Shown: positions 26,951 to 37,108 of the stretch, one piece after another
Numbering within the stretch: position 1 is the stretch's first letter
How the letters are laid out: each line of letters opens with the position of its first letter
Source: Pseudoalteromonas caenipelagi
GTDB lineage: Bacteria > Pseudomonadota > Gammaproteobacteria > Enterobacterales > Alteromonadaceae
Assembly (NCBI RefSeq): GCF_013140855.1
Contig: NZ_JABBPG010000009.1
Location: 124,001-188,000 of the forward strand
Direction of reading: 5' to 3'
DNA length: 64,000 nt
Position numbers and translations under genes: made by a program
The notes under the pieces: model-generated
Told to the model about the DNA's origin: nothing
Seen by the model: only the letters and a program-made list of their open reading frames with translations
The model's database searches: none

Positions 26951-26984
26951 CTAAAAAACCGCATGCCAAGGCATGCGGTTTTAT
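26951..26984 (-). terminator. Terminator of the POT transporter gene
   Basis: CCGCATGCC/GGCATGCGG (26959-26967 with 26970-26978) flanked by A- and T-runs, about 20 bases past the stop codon. The symmetrical flanks could let it work in both directions. Confidence 0.9.
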
Positions 26985-27003
26985 CAAATACCTGATTGGG
27001 TAA

Positions 27004-28437
27004 TTATTGCTTTATAGCTGCAACTTCTAGCTCTTCAGCCAGAATATGTTCTTGTGTGTGTGGCTCATGTTGGCCTTCTGCACCGTGCATCCAATCAACA
27101 AGCTTATCACTTAGTAAGTACATCGCAGTTGCTGATAGCAAAGCGGTAGCGCCTAAGCCAATAAAAATACCCATTGCGTTGTTAACTGCCTCATGACCTT
27201 CGCCGATGAACGAGCCAACTAAACCTGCAATCTTGTTAGCAATTGCAGTACATAGGAACCAAATACCCATTAATAGTGAGGCTAAACGCAGTGGCGCTAA
27301 TTTACTCACCATAGATAAGCCTATTGGTGACAAGCATAACTCGCCCAGCGTGTGGAACAGGTAAAATAGTACTAGCCACATCATGCTAATTTGCATTGTA
27401 CCTTCACCAGAACCTTCAGTGATAAGTGCAAGCATCATAGTTAAAAAGCCAAGTGCTAAAAAGACCAATGCAATAGCAAATTTAACAGGAGAGTTAGGTT
27501 CGCGCTTATCAAGCTTTAACCAAATCATGGCAACTAGAGGTGCAAAGATAATAATAAAAATAGAGTTTAGAGATTGGAACCAAGATGCTGGTACCTCAAA
27601 GCCCATTAGCATACGATTAGTGTAATCGTTAGCGAAGATATTCATTAAGCCGCCAGCTTGTTCAAAGCCCATCCAGAAAATGATGCTGAATACGCTCATG
27701 GTGAAAATAACTTTAATGCGGTCTTTTTCAACGTTAGTTAGAGGTTCTTTTTTACCTGTACTTGATTGAGCTGCAGAGAGTTTTGCAGCAGGTACAACCC
27801 CGATATCGCCTAGATACTTTTTGCTCAAAACTAATTGCATTATTACAGAGATAACCATACCAATACCAGCAACGATAAAACCCGCTTGCCAGTTGAACAA
27901 TGCAGCAACACCGCCTGCAGCAAGTGGCCCTAGCGCACCGCCTAAGTTGATACCCATGTAGAAGATGGTAAATGCACCATCACGACGTTTGTCACCTTCT
28001 TGGTACAAGTCGCCAACCATAGTAGAGATGTTAGGTTTAAATAAACCATTACCTATACAAAGTAGTGCTAAGCCCAAATAGAATACGTTTTCTTCCATAC
28101 CTGCAACAGCAGCATGAGGCACACCCATAATAAAGTGACCAGCAGCCATTAAAATACCGCCAATGATAATGGCTTTTCGCTGACCTAACACGTTATCTGC
28201 TAGCCAGCCTCCAAATAATGGCGTTAAGTAAACAGCCATGGTAAATGTACCGTAAAGGCTAAGTGCATCAGCATTAGACCAACCAAAGCCGCCATCTTGT
28301 GTAATAGCGACTAGGTACAACACTAAAATGGCGCGCATGCCATAGTAGCCAAATCTTTCCCACATCTCTGTGCCGAACAACAGGAATAAACCCTTAGGAT
28401 GACCTAAAAACTCTCCTGAATTAGGTAATGAACTCAT
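27004..28437 (-). CDS. POT family proton-dependent oligopeptide transporter
   Basis: A 477-residue inner-membrane carrier importing di- and tripeptides with protons. The N-terminus FGTEMWERFGYYGMRAILVLYL contains the ExxER-like family signature (here EMWERF), and GLFKPNISTMVGDLY (about 130-145) plus FYMGINLGGALGPL (about 160-173) are PTR2 motifs. About fourteen hydrophobic segments fit bacterial POT proteins. AGGAAG precedes the start. In a cell that secretes a subtilase, peptide import is a natural companion, though the genes are not linked. Confidence 0.93.
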   Translation of the reverse strand: MSSLPNSGEFLGHPKGLFLLFGTEMWERFGYYGMRAILVLYLVAITQDGGFGWSNADALSLYGTFTMAVYLTPLFGGWLADNVLGQRKAIIIGGILMAAGHFIMGVPHAAVAGMEENVFYLGLALLCIGNGLFKPNISTMVGDLYQEGDKRRDGAFTIFYMGINLGGALGPLAAGGVAALFNWQAGFIVAGIGMVISVIMQLVLSKKYLGDIGVVPAAKLSAAQSSTGKKEPLTNVEKDRIKVIFTMSVFSIIFWMGFEQAGGLMNIFANDYTNRMLMGFEVPASWFQSLNSIFIIIFAPLVAMIWLKLDKREPNSPVKFAIALVFLALGFLTMMLALITEGSGEGTMQISMMWLVLFYLFHTLGELCLSPIGLSMVSKLAPLRLASLLMGIWFLCTAIANKIAGLVGSFIGEGHEAVNNAMGIFIGLGATALLSATAMYLLSDKLVDWMHGAEGQHEPHTQEHILAEELEVAAIKQ

Positions 28438-28785
28438 ATGTACTTCCTAATTAAATCAAATGTGTTGTGAGGCCTTATAATAATCATTACGTGCAAATAG
28501 TTATGTAATTTGAACGGGTGGCCAAAGTAAGTAATTACGCACTATTGAGCGCTTAAACAGCGACTAACTATGCATCTAAAGTGCGTCAGTATACCCATAT
28601 GGAAACGTTTGGGGAAGTGGTTAGCTATTAATGGGGTGGTAAAATGTTAAAAAAAGGTGATTGAAATATACTTTATAATGTATTCACATTAATATTTAAT
28701 GTCCTTTTGTGAACGAGTATTTCTTTATTTATTAATGATATAAGGTTTTTTTTAAAAAAATTCTAGATTGAGTTGAATATCCTGA
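28438..28785. other. 348-base intergenic region
   Basis: AT-rich spacer upstream of the POT gene and downstream of the CapBC-type operon. It must carry the POT promoter. After the last operon gene only an A/T stretch (8 T then 7 A, near 28746-28760) is seen, with no GC-rich terminator stem, so termination of the long operon is not obvious. Confidence 0.4.
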
Positions 28786-31700
28786 TCAGCGCTTTTTTTG
28801 CTTTGCTATGAGCCAGCCAGACTTTTGGCTTTGGCTTAACCTTGAAAGTACATCTGTTGCGCGTTCAATGGTAATGTGCTGTGAGGCAATATCCTTATAA
28901 ACTTGCTGAGCAAGTTTTTTTCTTTTTACTGCGGCACCCGCTTCTAAAAAAGACTCAATGACTTGGTAGAAAAATTGCTTAACTGGACTTTGTGCTTTTT
29001 GTTTGCTGTTGCTGTGCTTTTCAGAGGCACTATCAGCCAATTTATTGAGTAAAATTTGTAATTCAGCTTGGCTTAACTCACTTTGAGCATGCGATACGCT
29101 TAGCAGGGCTTGGGCAGTTTGCGCAATCAAGCTGACCTCCAAAAGATTAAAATTAGTTTGATGTGCTAATAAATTTAGCGCTTGCCTAAATTCAGTACTA
29201 TTGATTTTAGGGTCCAGTAATTGCTCACAGACTTTTTGGGTTTTTTGCCATTGCTGCCAACTTTGCACATAGCTTATGCCAACACCTTTTATATTTTGCA
29301 TACCTACTATCAGTTGATGCTGATCTTTACACCCTAATTTGGCAATTGTTTGGGTCAGACTATTGCTGCTTATATGGACATCTTCAATGAGCACTAGTTT
29401 ACTATTGAGGAGACTTAGGCAGGTTTGCAAAATGTTGTTTGCATGCGCTGTTAAGTCATCAATAGCTATGATCGCTTGCCCCTTTTGCCAGAGTGAGTAG
29501 TGTTTTAGTAGTATGCTCTTTTGGTGGTCACATAATTCATTGTTACTGCACAAGGCTTGTTCAAGTGCCTCATATGAGCTGACTTGTGTAATTGTTAAAG
29601 GGCATGTTTGTAACGAGATATTCATTGCTGCCAACAATGACGCTATATCGTCATTGAGTTTTATCTGCGTTATAAAGTCGCTGATGGATTTTTTGTCTTT
29701 ATTTTCAATCGCTTTTATAATTCTTTGTTTTACTGCTTCTTTGAGGTAGCTGGCAAAACCACCCACATTACTTCCTACTACCACTATATGATCAAAACAT
29801 AAGTCTTCTGCCATGATATTGGCAAATACTTTAGAGCGCGCGACTCTATCTTCACGATTATTTATCAGAGCTATGGTCTGCACATGCGGCTGTTCGCTCA
29901 TTTTAAATAATTCTAAACGTTGCCAATTCTCAATCGTTGCCAAGCGCTCGTTTGCGGACATACTGTTGACAAAAGATTGTGATAGGTCGCCGACCTTGGC
30001 CGCGAAAAAGTGTTGCAGTACACCGATATCGGGCACAATGCGTTCAGCGGTTGCTTTGAATACGAAATCTTTATTGATACCGATATATTGAGCCATTTTA
30101 CATACTAGAGCGATGTTGTCGGGGTGTTCATCATATGGATATAAGGCCCTTATATCTGGGGTGATTTGAAAGCCATCTCCCCAGTGTACTTGGATAAGCG
30201 TTGAGTTCTTTTCTTTTGCCGCACTTTCTAAAAAGGGGGCCATAGTTTGTTCACTGGTAAATACTTGTGTGTCTTCACCAATGAATGCCGACATTTCTCT
30301 TGCAACATCAACACCACTGGGACCGAGTATGTCCTCATGATCCGGATAGGCATTAGTTATTGTGATAAAGTTATCTTTCATCCAGCGGCGTAAGATTTTT
30401 ACATAGCGGGGAGTTAGTCCCATGCATTCCCATAGAAACACATCGGCATTGACCGACTTTGCAAATTCTAATACATCACTTTGCTCCCAAATGGTTGCTT
30501 TGTTAAAAGGTCTGAAAATGGGAACTTCGTACTGCTCCCCTGTAATTTTGCAATAAATCATCATCGCCTCACAGCCTGTTGTTTTGGTGATGCAGCGCAG
30601 CGCTAAGGCACTAAATAATGCCGCTTTTAAGCGCTCAGTGCCTGATTTACCACGCGTTCCCCAGCCACCAATACTCACCGCAATAGCTTGACGATTGCGG
30701 ATAATTTTACGACTGATATATAAATGGCGGCCCCAGAAATAGGCGCTAAAGCTCACTACGAAGAAAACCAATTGCGAGAGGGTATTTTGATAGACAGAGT
30801 AAGCGTATTCTTTAAAGCTTGACCAAATTGCTATCACACTTGGAGCAAGGCGAAAATGAGAAAATAGACTTTCAATCCCAGGCTCAACAGGAAATGCGCA
30901 GTTAAGTACATTTCCATAAGCTTTAAATTGTATTTTAAAACCAAGCTTGACCAGTTCATTAAGATATTTTTGCTGCTCGAATTCTCCGCCTTTTCTTAGG
31001 TTGTCTAACTGTTGAAAGTGCAGGCTAATATAGCAGTAGGCATAAATTCTTCGGGTGAATGAAGCCGGTTTCGTTATCTCTAAAATACCGTCTGGCGAGT
31101 AGCTAAATACCGGACTTGCAAGTTGGTCTTGGCTTAATATTGATAGTATATAATCTAGCAGGGGCAGGTAGGGGCGAGCACTGTGTTCATGCAAATGATA
31201 CAGTGGCTCTCCAGGAACATTGGTTTCGCTTATTTCTGCCACGGTACAGCTTGGAACATGGAGTTGTGCACTTGGCTTTCTTGCGGTTGTGTGGCTAAAA
31301 CCTGGGCGCTTGTCAGTGCTGCTATGGCATAACTCATGGACCACTCGCCAAAGTCGCCTTGCTATATTGTAGCCCTCGTGGATGTGCCACTTTCCTCTTG
31401 ATAGCTTGCCGTTAAAGCCAACACGTTGTTGTGCTAGAAAACTCAAAGCTCTACCTAGAGTATGTTGGTCCGTTGAGTTATTGGGCAATAGCACGGTATT
31501 ACCATAAGCCAGTTGCGTATTGATATCAGCTATCAGCGCTTGATTATAAAAACTCGTAAGCTGCTCTCTAGTTCGAGTTATATATCTTTTAACGGCAACG
31601 GGTTGTGTTTGTAAGAGCACTTTATTGAGCACGTTAATAAAGCGCTCAAATATGGCGTTTTCTGAGTCTTGGTTGAGCTGCATATTCAGCATGATTCTGG

Positions 31701-32856
31701 CACTTTGCTCTAGCGCTATGCGCTTTATTGGCAAAGTATATTGACCGAAAAGGGTTTGTTGCCAAAGCTCGAAGGCGAATAAATCCTCACAGAAACGCTC
31801 TGCGGTAAGCTGTTTTATAAGAGTAAACCGCACCGCATCAACTTGTTCGTTTGCAAACCGATCTAAAATGATTGTTTTGGCAATGTCGTCTGGGAGACTG
31901 GCGGTTTGCTCTATTAGAGCTTGTCTTACTCTTGGGTAGTCATGCTCTGACAGTTGCTCCAACAAAGTAATATCCTTTGCTGTTATGTTTTGCTGCTGGG
32001 TTATGACTCTTGGCAGTGCCGCCAGAATAAACAATTGATTATTATCTATTTGTTGCTCATCAGCAAATAGCGCTGCCCACATGTGGCCACGCACAAAAGT
32101 AGGACGTTGGTGAATCAATATCTCAAGAATATCAATGATGGCGGTATAGGGTGTTTGTTCATCATCTAGTAACTCAACTAAGCGCGCAATAAGCTCAGAA
32201 CTTAGCTGGGTGTCGATGTTATGTTCTTGAATAAGTGCGACCTGATTCACAAGAGCGCGAATAATGCTATGACGAATAAAGGCGGTTTGATTTTGCTCTA
32301 ACAAACTCAAAAAGAATGGTTGTAAGTCAAGGGTACGCCAAGTTTGCTCTAACTGAGCGTGATTAATCGCAAGATAGTTTTTACTCAACGTGCCTAGTCG
32401 GGCAATTAAGAATTTAATACCTTGCTCTATTTCTGCCACTTTACTTTGATATCTATCTCGCATTGCACCTTCATCAAACCAGCGAGCAAAAGCGGCCTTG
32501 TCTGCTTTGAGTTGTTTGGCTGTGGCGCCGAGTGTTTCTGCATAATTTAAAATATGCTGCTGTTTTTCATAGTCAATTTCACTTTTCGATAATCGAGTCA
32601 TAAAAAGCTGATATGCATTACGCAGCTGCGAGATCTCTGCTTGCTGCTGTTCAATTTTATGGCGGATAAAGCTAATAGAATGCAATAGCAACCAAGGAGA
32701 TAAAGGTTCGGTTTCAGGTTTATTCATCAACAGTGGCCACTCACACAACTCATCAAGCAACTGTTGATATTTATGGTGATAAAGGTTTATCCAAAATCGC
32801 TCGGTGTTGGTGAATAGCAAGTCTTGTAAATGGGCTTTTAGTTGGTGTTTATTCAT
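28786..32856 (-). CDS. Giant CapB/PgsB-type amide ligase with large N-terminal extension (cluster gene 6)
   Basis: A 1356-residue protein. Residues about 725-1195 are a Mur-ligase-like core of the PgsB/CapB type: P-loop GTRGKSG (733-739), ITKTTGCEAMMIY (756-768), WECMGLTPRYVKILR (809-823), TNAYPDHEDILGPSG (834-848), NNREDRVARS (999-1008) and the C-terminal IVGMQNIKGVG (1183-1193). The equivalent positions exist in Bacillus PgsB, which activates and adds glutamate to poly-gamma-glutamate. As in PgsB, one membrane helix (about 694-712) sits just before the ATPase. Unusual are the roughly 690 helical residues ahead of it (HEAT-like, about 1-430, then a domain with HELCH at 508-512) and a 150-residue tail. 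ATG overlaps the upstream gene by 8 bases behind AGGTGAG. Confidence 0.8.
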   Translation of the reverse strand: MNKHQLKAHLQDLLFTNTERFWINLYHHKYQQLLDELCEWPLLMNKPETEPLSPWLLLHSISFIRHKIEQQQAEISQLRNAYQLFMTRLSKSEIDYEKQQHILNYAETLGATAKQLKADKAAFARWFDEGAMRDRYQSKVAEIEQGIKFLIARLGTLSKNYLAINHAQLEQTWRTLDLQPFFLSLLEQNQTAFIRHSIIRALVNQVALIQEHNIDTQLSSELIARLVELLDDEQTPYTAIIDILEILIHQRPTFVRGHMWAALFADEQQIDNNQLFILAALPRVITQQQNITAKDITLLEQLSEHDYPRVRQALIEQTASLPDDIAKTIILDRFANEQVDAVRFTLIKQLTAERFCEDLFAFELWQQTLFGQYTLPIKRIALEQSARIMLNMQLNQDSENAIFERFINVLNKVLLQTQPVAVKRYITRTREQLTSFYNQALIADINTQLAYGNTVLLPNNSTDQHTLGRALSFLAQQRVGFNGKLSRGKWHIHEGYNIARRLWRVVHELCHSSTDKRPGFSHTTARKPSAQLHVPSCTVAEISETNVPGEPLYHLHEHSARPYLPLLDYILSILSQDQLASPVFSYSPDGILEITKPASFTRRIYAYCYISLHFQQLDNLRKGGEFEQQKYLNELVKLGFKIQFKAYGNVLNCAFPVEPGIESLFSHFRLAPSVIAIWSSFKEYAYSVYQNTLSQLVFFVVSFSAYFWGRHLYISRKIIRNRQAIAVSIGGWGTRGKSGTERLKAALFSALALRCITKTTGCEAMMIYCKITGEQYEVPIFRPFNKATIWEQSDVLEFAKSVNADVFLWECMGLTPRYVKILRRWMKDNFITITNAYPDHEDILGPSGVDVAREMSAFIGEDTQVFTSEQTMAPFLESAAKEKNSTLIQVHWGDGFQITPDIRALYPYDEHPDNIALVCKMAQYIGINKDFVFKATAERIVPDIGVLQHFFAAKVGDLSQSFVNSMSANERLATIENWQRLELFKMSEQPHVQTIALINNREDRVARSKVFANIMAEDLCFDHIVVVGSNVGGFASYLKEAVKQRIIKAIENKDKKSISDFITQIKLNDDIASLLAAMNISLQTCPLTITQVSSYEALEQALCSNNELCDHQKSILLKHYSLWQKGQAIIAIDDLTAHANNILQTCLSLLNSKLVLIEDVHISSNSLTQTIAKLGCKDQHQLIVGMQNIKGVGISYVQSWQQWQKTQKVCEQLLDPKINSTEFRQALNLLAHQTNFNLLEVSLIAQTAQALLSVSHAQSELSQAELQILLNKLADSASEKHSNSKQKAQSPVKQFFYQVIESFLEAGAAVKRKKLAQQVYKDIASQHITIERATDVLSRLSQSQKSGWLIAKQKKR

Positions 32857-35800
32857 TACTCACCTGCTGCATTAGTTCAAGCTCTGACAATGTTTTAAAA
32901 GGTTGTTCAGCGTAGCTAAAAGGCGTAAAGCCTGTACGAAGCGTGTTGCCTATGCTTAATTGCAACGCGATGATATGTTGTTTATCACGCCAATTTTGCT
33001 CCCAGCTTAGAGAAAACGAGGTTGCTAAATTGTGGTTAATTGAAAATTGTTTATGCCATTTCAAACGGGATAAATATTGCCACTGTGACTGGCGTCGATG
33101 TTCGTCGTTAAATGCATACCTGCCAACAAGTTGCCCTTCGAATATGTGACCTTGATAAAATTGGCGAGCTGAAAAGGTAACGCGTGTATTGTCAATTGTT
33201 TGCCAATTTTGGTTGCTGGCCAGTTGCGCTTTGACACTTAGTTGTTGATCAGCATGATTTTGATACCAGTATTGATAGCCTGCGCGCCAGCCATGACGGT
33301 GATTGTCTTTGTATTGGCTTAATATGTCAGGGTTTAATCTTGGTAACGCCAGCTCACTTGACTTCGCGCTACTGTCAAAGTAGTGCGGTTGCAACCACCA
33401 TTGATGGCGGTGTTGTTTGTTAAATAGCCATCTTTGGCCCAGAGTAACTGACATCCTAGTCGATATTCGACTTGCAAGCGCCGTTGATTTTGGCTGCCAA
33501 AAACTTTGTAACTGAGCCGCAGCAAACCAGTCATTTTGGTCTGACAACCAATCAGTGCGGCCACTCAACTGATAAGTGGAATGATAAGTATCATTGAATT
33601 GTTTACTAAACCCGAATTTGTACCAGTTATTTTGTGTTTTGAATCGCAGCAATGCACCTACATCCGTTAGGTTCTGCTGTATTACTTGCTCGTCGAAATT
33701 ACTGGGCGAGCGCCGCGTGTGATTAATAAAGCCTTCATAGTGAAAGGCGTTGGGCATGATATAAAGTGACGGCACAGGGGAGGGGGCACTGACAGCAGGA
33801 GTGTTTTTTTGTTTCTCGACAACGATGTATTTGGACTTATTTTGAGAGAAAAAAGAGACTTTTTGGTTGCGATATTTAAGCTGCCACTTAAAGGCGCGCA
33901 GCAACGGTGCATTTTTAATGTAGAGAGAATGAACACCGGCTGAGTAAAAGCGCTCTACTTGCTCACGTTTATCATCTTCTAGATACTCAATTTTTATTAA
34001 TGCGTCTTTTTCTAAATTTACACGCAGGGGCTGCTGCTCATTGGCTAAATAAAAACGTAGTTTTGGCGTCAACGGTATTTCTTGCCACTGCTGTTGGTTG
34101 TGTTCGAACAGTTGTACACTGACCATTTGTGATATAAATGGTTGTTGCCAAGATACATTAACAACTCCTTGTTGAATGTCTTTGTCTGTAAAAACGTGCT
34201 CAATGGGAGTCGTGCTTTGCAGTGTATATTCGCGCTGTTGCTGATTGACAGTCAGTGTAATGTTGGCGGTCTGCTCAATACCCAACTCGGCAGGTGAAAA
34301 TGCAATACGAAGTTTGTTTTTTAATGCTTGAAATTGACTAATATCAAGCGAAAAAGAGTGATATGGGCGTATCTGCAATCCCGACAGGTCAGAAGCTTGC
34401 GAGGTGTGTCTGGTAATTTGCTCTGCTTGGTTTAACTGCAAGGGGCTTTGTAACACAACCAATTGTGTGCCCAGATAGTCGATATATTCATTTATGATCT
34501 GCCAATGACCAAATTGCTTAATTCGCTTTAGCAAAGAGACCTCACTACGTGTTAACGGATCAGACGTAAAATTACCAAGCAATGTGATGTACTCTTCATC
34601 GAGCATGGTTTGTGTATCTAATCTGTACAGAGCATTATTTAACAGCGTTTTGACGTTGAGGGTTTTATCGTTGAGCAATGTTTTGAAGGAAGGGTGACTT
34701 ATGTAGGCAGTGACGCTATTGTCAGTGAAGCGTTGCTCATTTTGTGATGCTTCTGAAACAGTAATATAGCTTACACTGTCACTACTAATACTGATTGATT
34801 CGCCTGCTTTTAAATTAATGTATCCATTTTGTGCAATAGACAGTGCTTGCTGTGCATCATTGAAGGTGTTTGCAGCAATATCCGTAAAAATTGGCAGTAT
34901 AAATTGCTGTGTATTGTTAACGAGTTTAAGCCAATTTATTTGCTGTTTTGCTTCATTGCTTGCTATACCTCGGGCATTAATGTGCAGAGTAACATCATGC
35001 GATGTGGAGACTGTGAGTAGTTGAGCGGGAGTAAGCTTAAGTGCCTGATATTGCTTATTTGTTGACGTTAGCTGCGCATAGCCAAAGTGGCTCAATGTTA
35101 AAGAGGGGGCTGCACTTGATTTGTAATTGCTTAATGTTTGGTAATTCAGTGCACCATATAAAGCATCGCTATTAGGCAATGTTGCTTGGTTATCATGGCC
35201 AAGCCATAGCGCAAGATGTTGCTTGTTTTGAGCACTATACAAGGAGGGCGCGAGTATTTTGCATTCGCGTAATTGTGCAGCCATATGAGCGCACAATCCT
35301 TGAAGTTTGTACTGAGAATTAGTTTCTTGATAGCGCTGCAGAAGTGCGTTGGCCGAAAATTCTGTCAGAGCTGGACTGCCTTGCTTTAGTAGCCCTTCAA
35401 GGTAACGTTGGCTATGCGTTTGTTGGTCTAGTTTGTCTAAAGCGTTTATGCGCATTTTCCATGCCGCTAATCTGATGTTTTCATATGGGCTAGTAGTGAG
35501 TGACTTTAAGGGTGTTAACACTTCATTTGGCTTGGTATCTAATAATGCTGCTATTCGGGCCAATGACAGCGTTTGTTCTTCGTATGTTTGCTGTAGGTTT
35601 ACCACTTTTTTGGCGCTGAAAGAGGGTAAAGAATCAAGATAATCAGAGGCAATTTGCACCGTGTGGCGTTCTAGCAATGTGCTGATTGTTTTTGATTTAT
35701 CTGCTAATTTCTTTGGCTGCATATAAAGCAATTCATTATGCACCACCGGTGCTAGTTCAGGAATTTGAACCGCCACATCTACTGGTTGTTGGTCATTTGA

Positions 35801-37108
35801 CAAAGCGAGTATAAGAGTATCTGCGTCTACTCGGTTACTCAGTTCAATGCGCTGCGTAGTGTCGCTTGCTCTAAATTGCAAAGTAAATACTTGCTCGCCT
35901 AAAGTTGCCGTCATCATACCGTCAGCAGTTGCTTTAATAAAAAGTGTGACAGCATGCTCGGTAGTCGTATTTGTACCTAAATTAAACAACAACTTATCTT
36001 TGAGTGTGTGGGTATGCAGTCTCTGTTTAGTCTGCATTTGGTAGACACGCCCATTAACATCTCTAAGCCCTTGTGTAATAGGCGTTTCTGTATAGTTTGA
36101 AACAAGTTTTTTTGGCCAGACGTTTGGTAATAAAAAGCGTCTTTGCGTCACCATGTTAATGAGTTGCTGATGGCGCTTTCTTTTTAATGGCGTTAATGGT
36201 GGTTGTGCAATGGCGGTTAAAGCATAGTTGCCCTGATTATGGTAAATGTCATTAAGTAAATAATCTAGATTATTAGTCCAATATGGATTTTCCAGTGAGT
36301 CTAGTTGCTTTTGTGGGCTGTCTTGATCTAAAAATGGCTGTTCTGCACGTTCTATTTTAATTAAGGCATTACCGTAACTTTTTAGCGTAAGTCGACTATT
36401 TTCAGCGACCGCAACATAGTCATTGTGAGTAATACTCACATGCTGGTTTTGATACTCTGGTGCTTGGCTATTACTCAAGGGCAATATGCTCACAGGGCGT
36501 TGATTTTCAAATATATATACTTTGTTATTGTCATTTTTGGCGCTGAGAAGATTTTTAACTGAGATTTTTAGTTTTACAGCCAGCTTGATAGGGATAGACA
36601 CCTGTTGGCCTGCAGGCAAGTTGTAATATTCTTCATAGTGGTGTGAATGATATAAAGTCACTTTATCTAAGGGCAGTGGCAGCTGAGTGTAGTATGGATC
36701 TTGATACGTTTGATAGTGATGCTGCCACAGCGTTAAATTTTGCTCTGAGTTACTTTGATTTTCAATGATGATAATACGGTTAGCACTATCGGGTGGCACC
36801 TCACAGCTTTGCTGCTCGCAGCGTAATTGGCTTGGCAATATATCAACTTGGCTATGAAAAGTGAAAGCTTGCCAGACTTTTATCGATTGAGGGTCAAATG
36901 GTGCTAGCGCAAGTGTGCTGTGGGTTCTGAGGTACAAGTGTTTTTGTTCATACGCCCTTAACTTTATAGTGGGAGAGCTGGAGCTCAACAATACTTCGTC
37001 ATTACCATGCTCTAGCCACTGAGGGGGGCTTGCCAATTGATGTGTGAGGGCTGTTACCGAGCAAATATATAAAAGCGGTAACAAAGTTATAAGACGTAGC
37101 GCAAGCAT
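32849..37108 (-). CDS. Secreted helical-repeat protein with probable outer-membrane beta-barrel (cluster gene 5)
   Basis: A 1419-residue exported protein not matching a family I can name. It has a signal peptide (1-21, LALRLITLLPLLYICSVTA), a beta-rich region (about 30-450), a helical, HEAT-like stretch (about 490-660), more beta-rich sequence, a Pro/Ser linker (about 1096-1110) and about 310 residues of alternating aromatic/polar strands (from AFHYEGFINH to about 1395). The last part resembles an outer-membrane beta-barrel. This order, periplasmic helical scaffold then barrel, recalls the exporters PgaA and BcsC. The protein may thus carry the polymer across the outer membrane; that is inference. 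It overlaps genes 4 (22 bases) and 6 (8 bases). Confidence 0.65.
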   Translation of the reverse strand: MLALRLITLLPLLYICSVTALTHQLASPPQWLEHGNDEVLLSSSSPTIKLRAYEQKHLYLRTHSTLALAPFDPQSIKVWQAFTFHSQVDILPSQLRCEQQSCEVPPDSANRIIIIENQSNSEQNLTLWQHHYQTYQDPYYTQLPLPLDKVTLYHSHHYEEYYNLPAGQQVSIPIKLAVKLKISVKNLLSAKNDNNKVYIFENQRPVSILPLSNSQAPEYQNQHVSITHNDYVAVAENSRLTLKSYGNALIKIERAEQPFLDQDSPQKQLDSLENPYWTNNLDYLLNDIYHNQGNYALTAIAQPPLTPLKRKRHQQLINMVTQRRFLLPNVWPKKLVSNYTETPITQGLRDVNGRVYQMQTKQRLHTHTLKDKLLFNLGTNTTTEHAVTLFIKATADGMMTATLGEQVFTLQFRASDTTQRIELSNRVDADTLILALSNDQQPVDVAVQIPELAPVVHNELLYMQPKKLADKSKTISTLLERHTVQIASDYLDSLPSFSAKKVVNLQQTYEEQTLSLARIAALLDTKPNEVLTPLKSLTTSPYENIRLAAWKMRINALDKLDQQTHSQRYLEGLLKQGSPALTEFSANALLQRYQETNSQYKLQGLCAHMAAQLRECKILAPSLYSAQNKQHLALWLGHDNQATLPNSDALYGALNYQTLSNYKSSAAPSLTLSHFGYAQLTSTNKQYQALKLTPAQLLTVSTSHDVTLHINARGIASNEAKQQINWLKLVNNTQQFILPIFTDIAANTFNDAQQALSIAQNGYINLKAGESISISSDSVSYITVSEASQNEQRFTDNSVTAYISHPSFKTLLNDKTLNVKTLLNNALYRLDTQTMLDEEYITLLGNFTSDPLTRSEVSLLKRIKQFGHWQIINEYIDYLGTQLVVLQSPLQLNQAEQITRHTSQASDLSGLQIRPYHSFSLDISQFQALKNKLRIAFSPAELGIEQTANITLTVNQQQREYTLQSTTPIEHVFTDKDIQQGVVNVSWQQPFISQMVSVQLFEHNQQQWQEIPLTPKLRFYLANEQQPLRVNLEKDALIKIEYLEDDKREQVERFYSAGVHSLYIKNAPLLRAFKWQLKYRNQKVSFFSQNKSKYIVVEKQKNTPAVSAPSPVPSLYIMPNAFHYEGFINHTRRSPSNFDEQVIQQNLTDVGALLRFKTQNNWYKFGFSKQFNDTYHSTYQLSGRTDWLSDQNDWFAAAQLQSFWQPKSTALASRISTRMSVTLGQRWLFNKQHRHQWWLQPHYFDSSAKSSELALPRLNPDILSQYKDNHRHGWRAGYQYWYQNHADQQLSVKAQLASNQNWQTIDNTRVTFSARQFYQGHIFEGQLVGRYAFNDEHRRQSQWQYLSRLKWHKQFSINHNLATSFSLSWEQNWRDKQHIIALQLSIGNTLRTGFTPFSYAEQPFKTLSELELMQQVSNE

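Noticed and set aside
28740-28785. A/T stretch after the CapBC-type operon as a terminator
   Set aside because: The only self-complementarity is T8/A7 without GC pairs, too unstable to call a terminator.
30900-31400. HELCH as a zinc protease motif in the CapB-like protein
   Set aside because: Five residues alone occur by chance, no third ligand is obvious, and I do not call a protease; kept only as a point to check.
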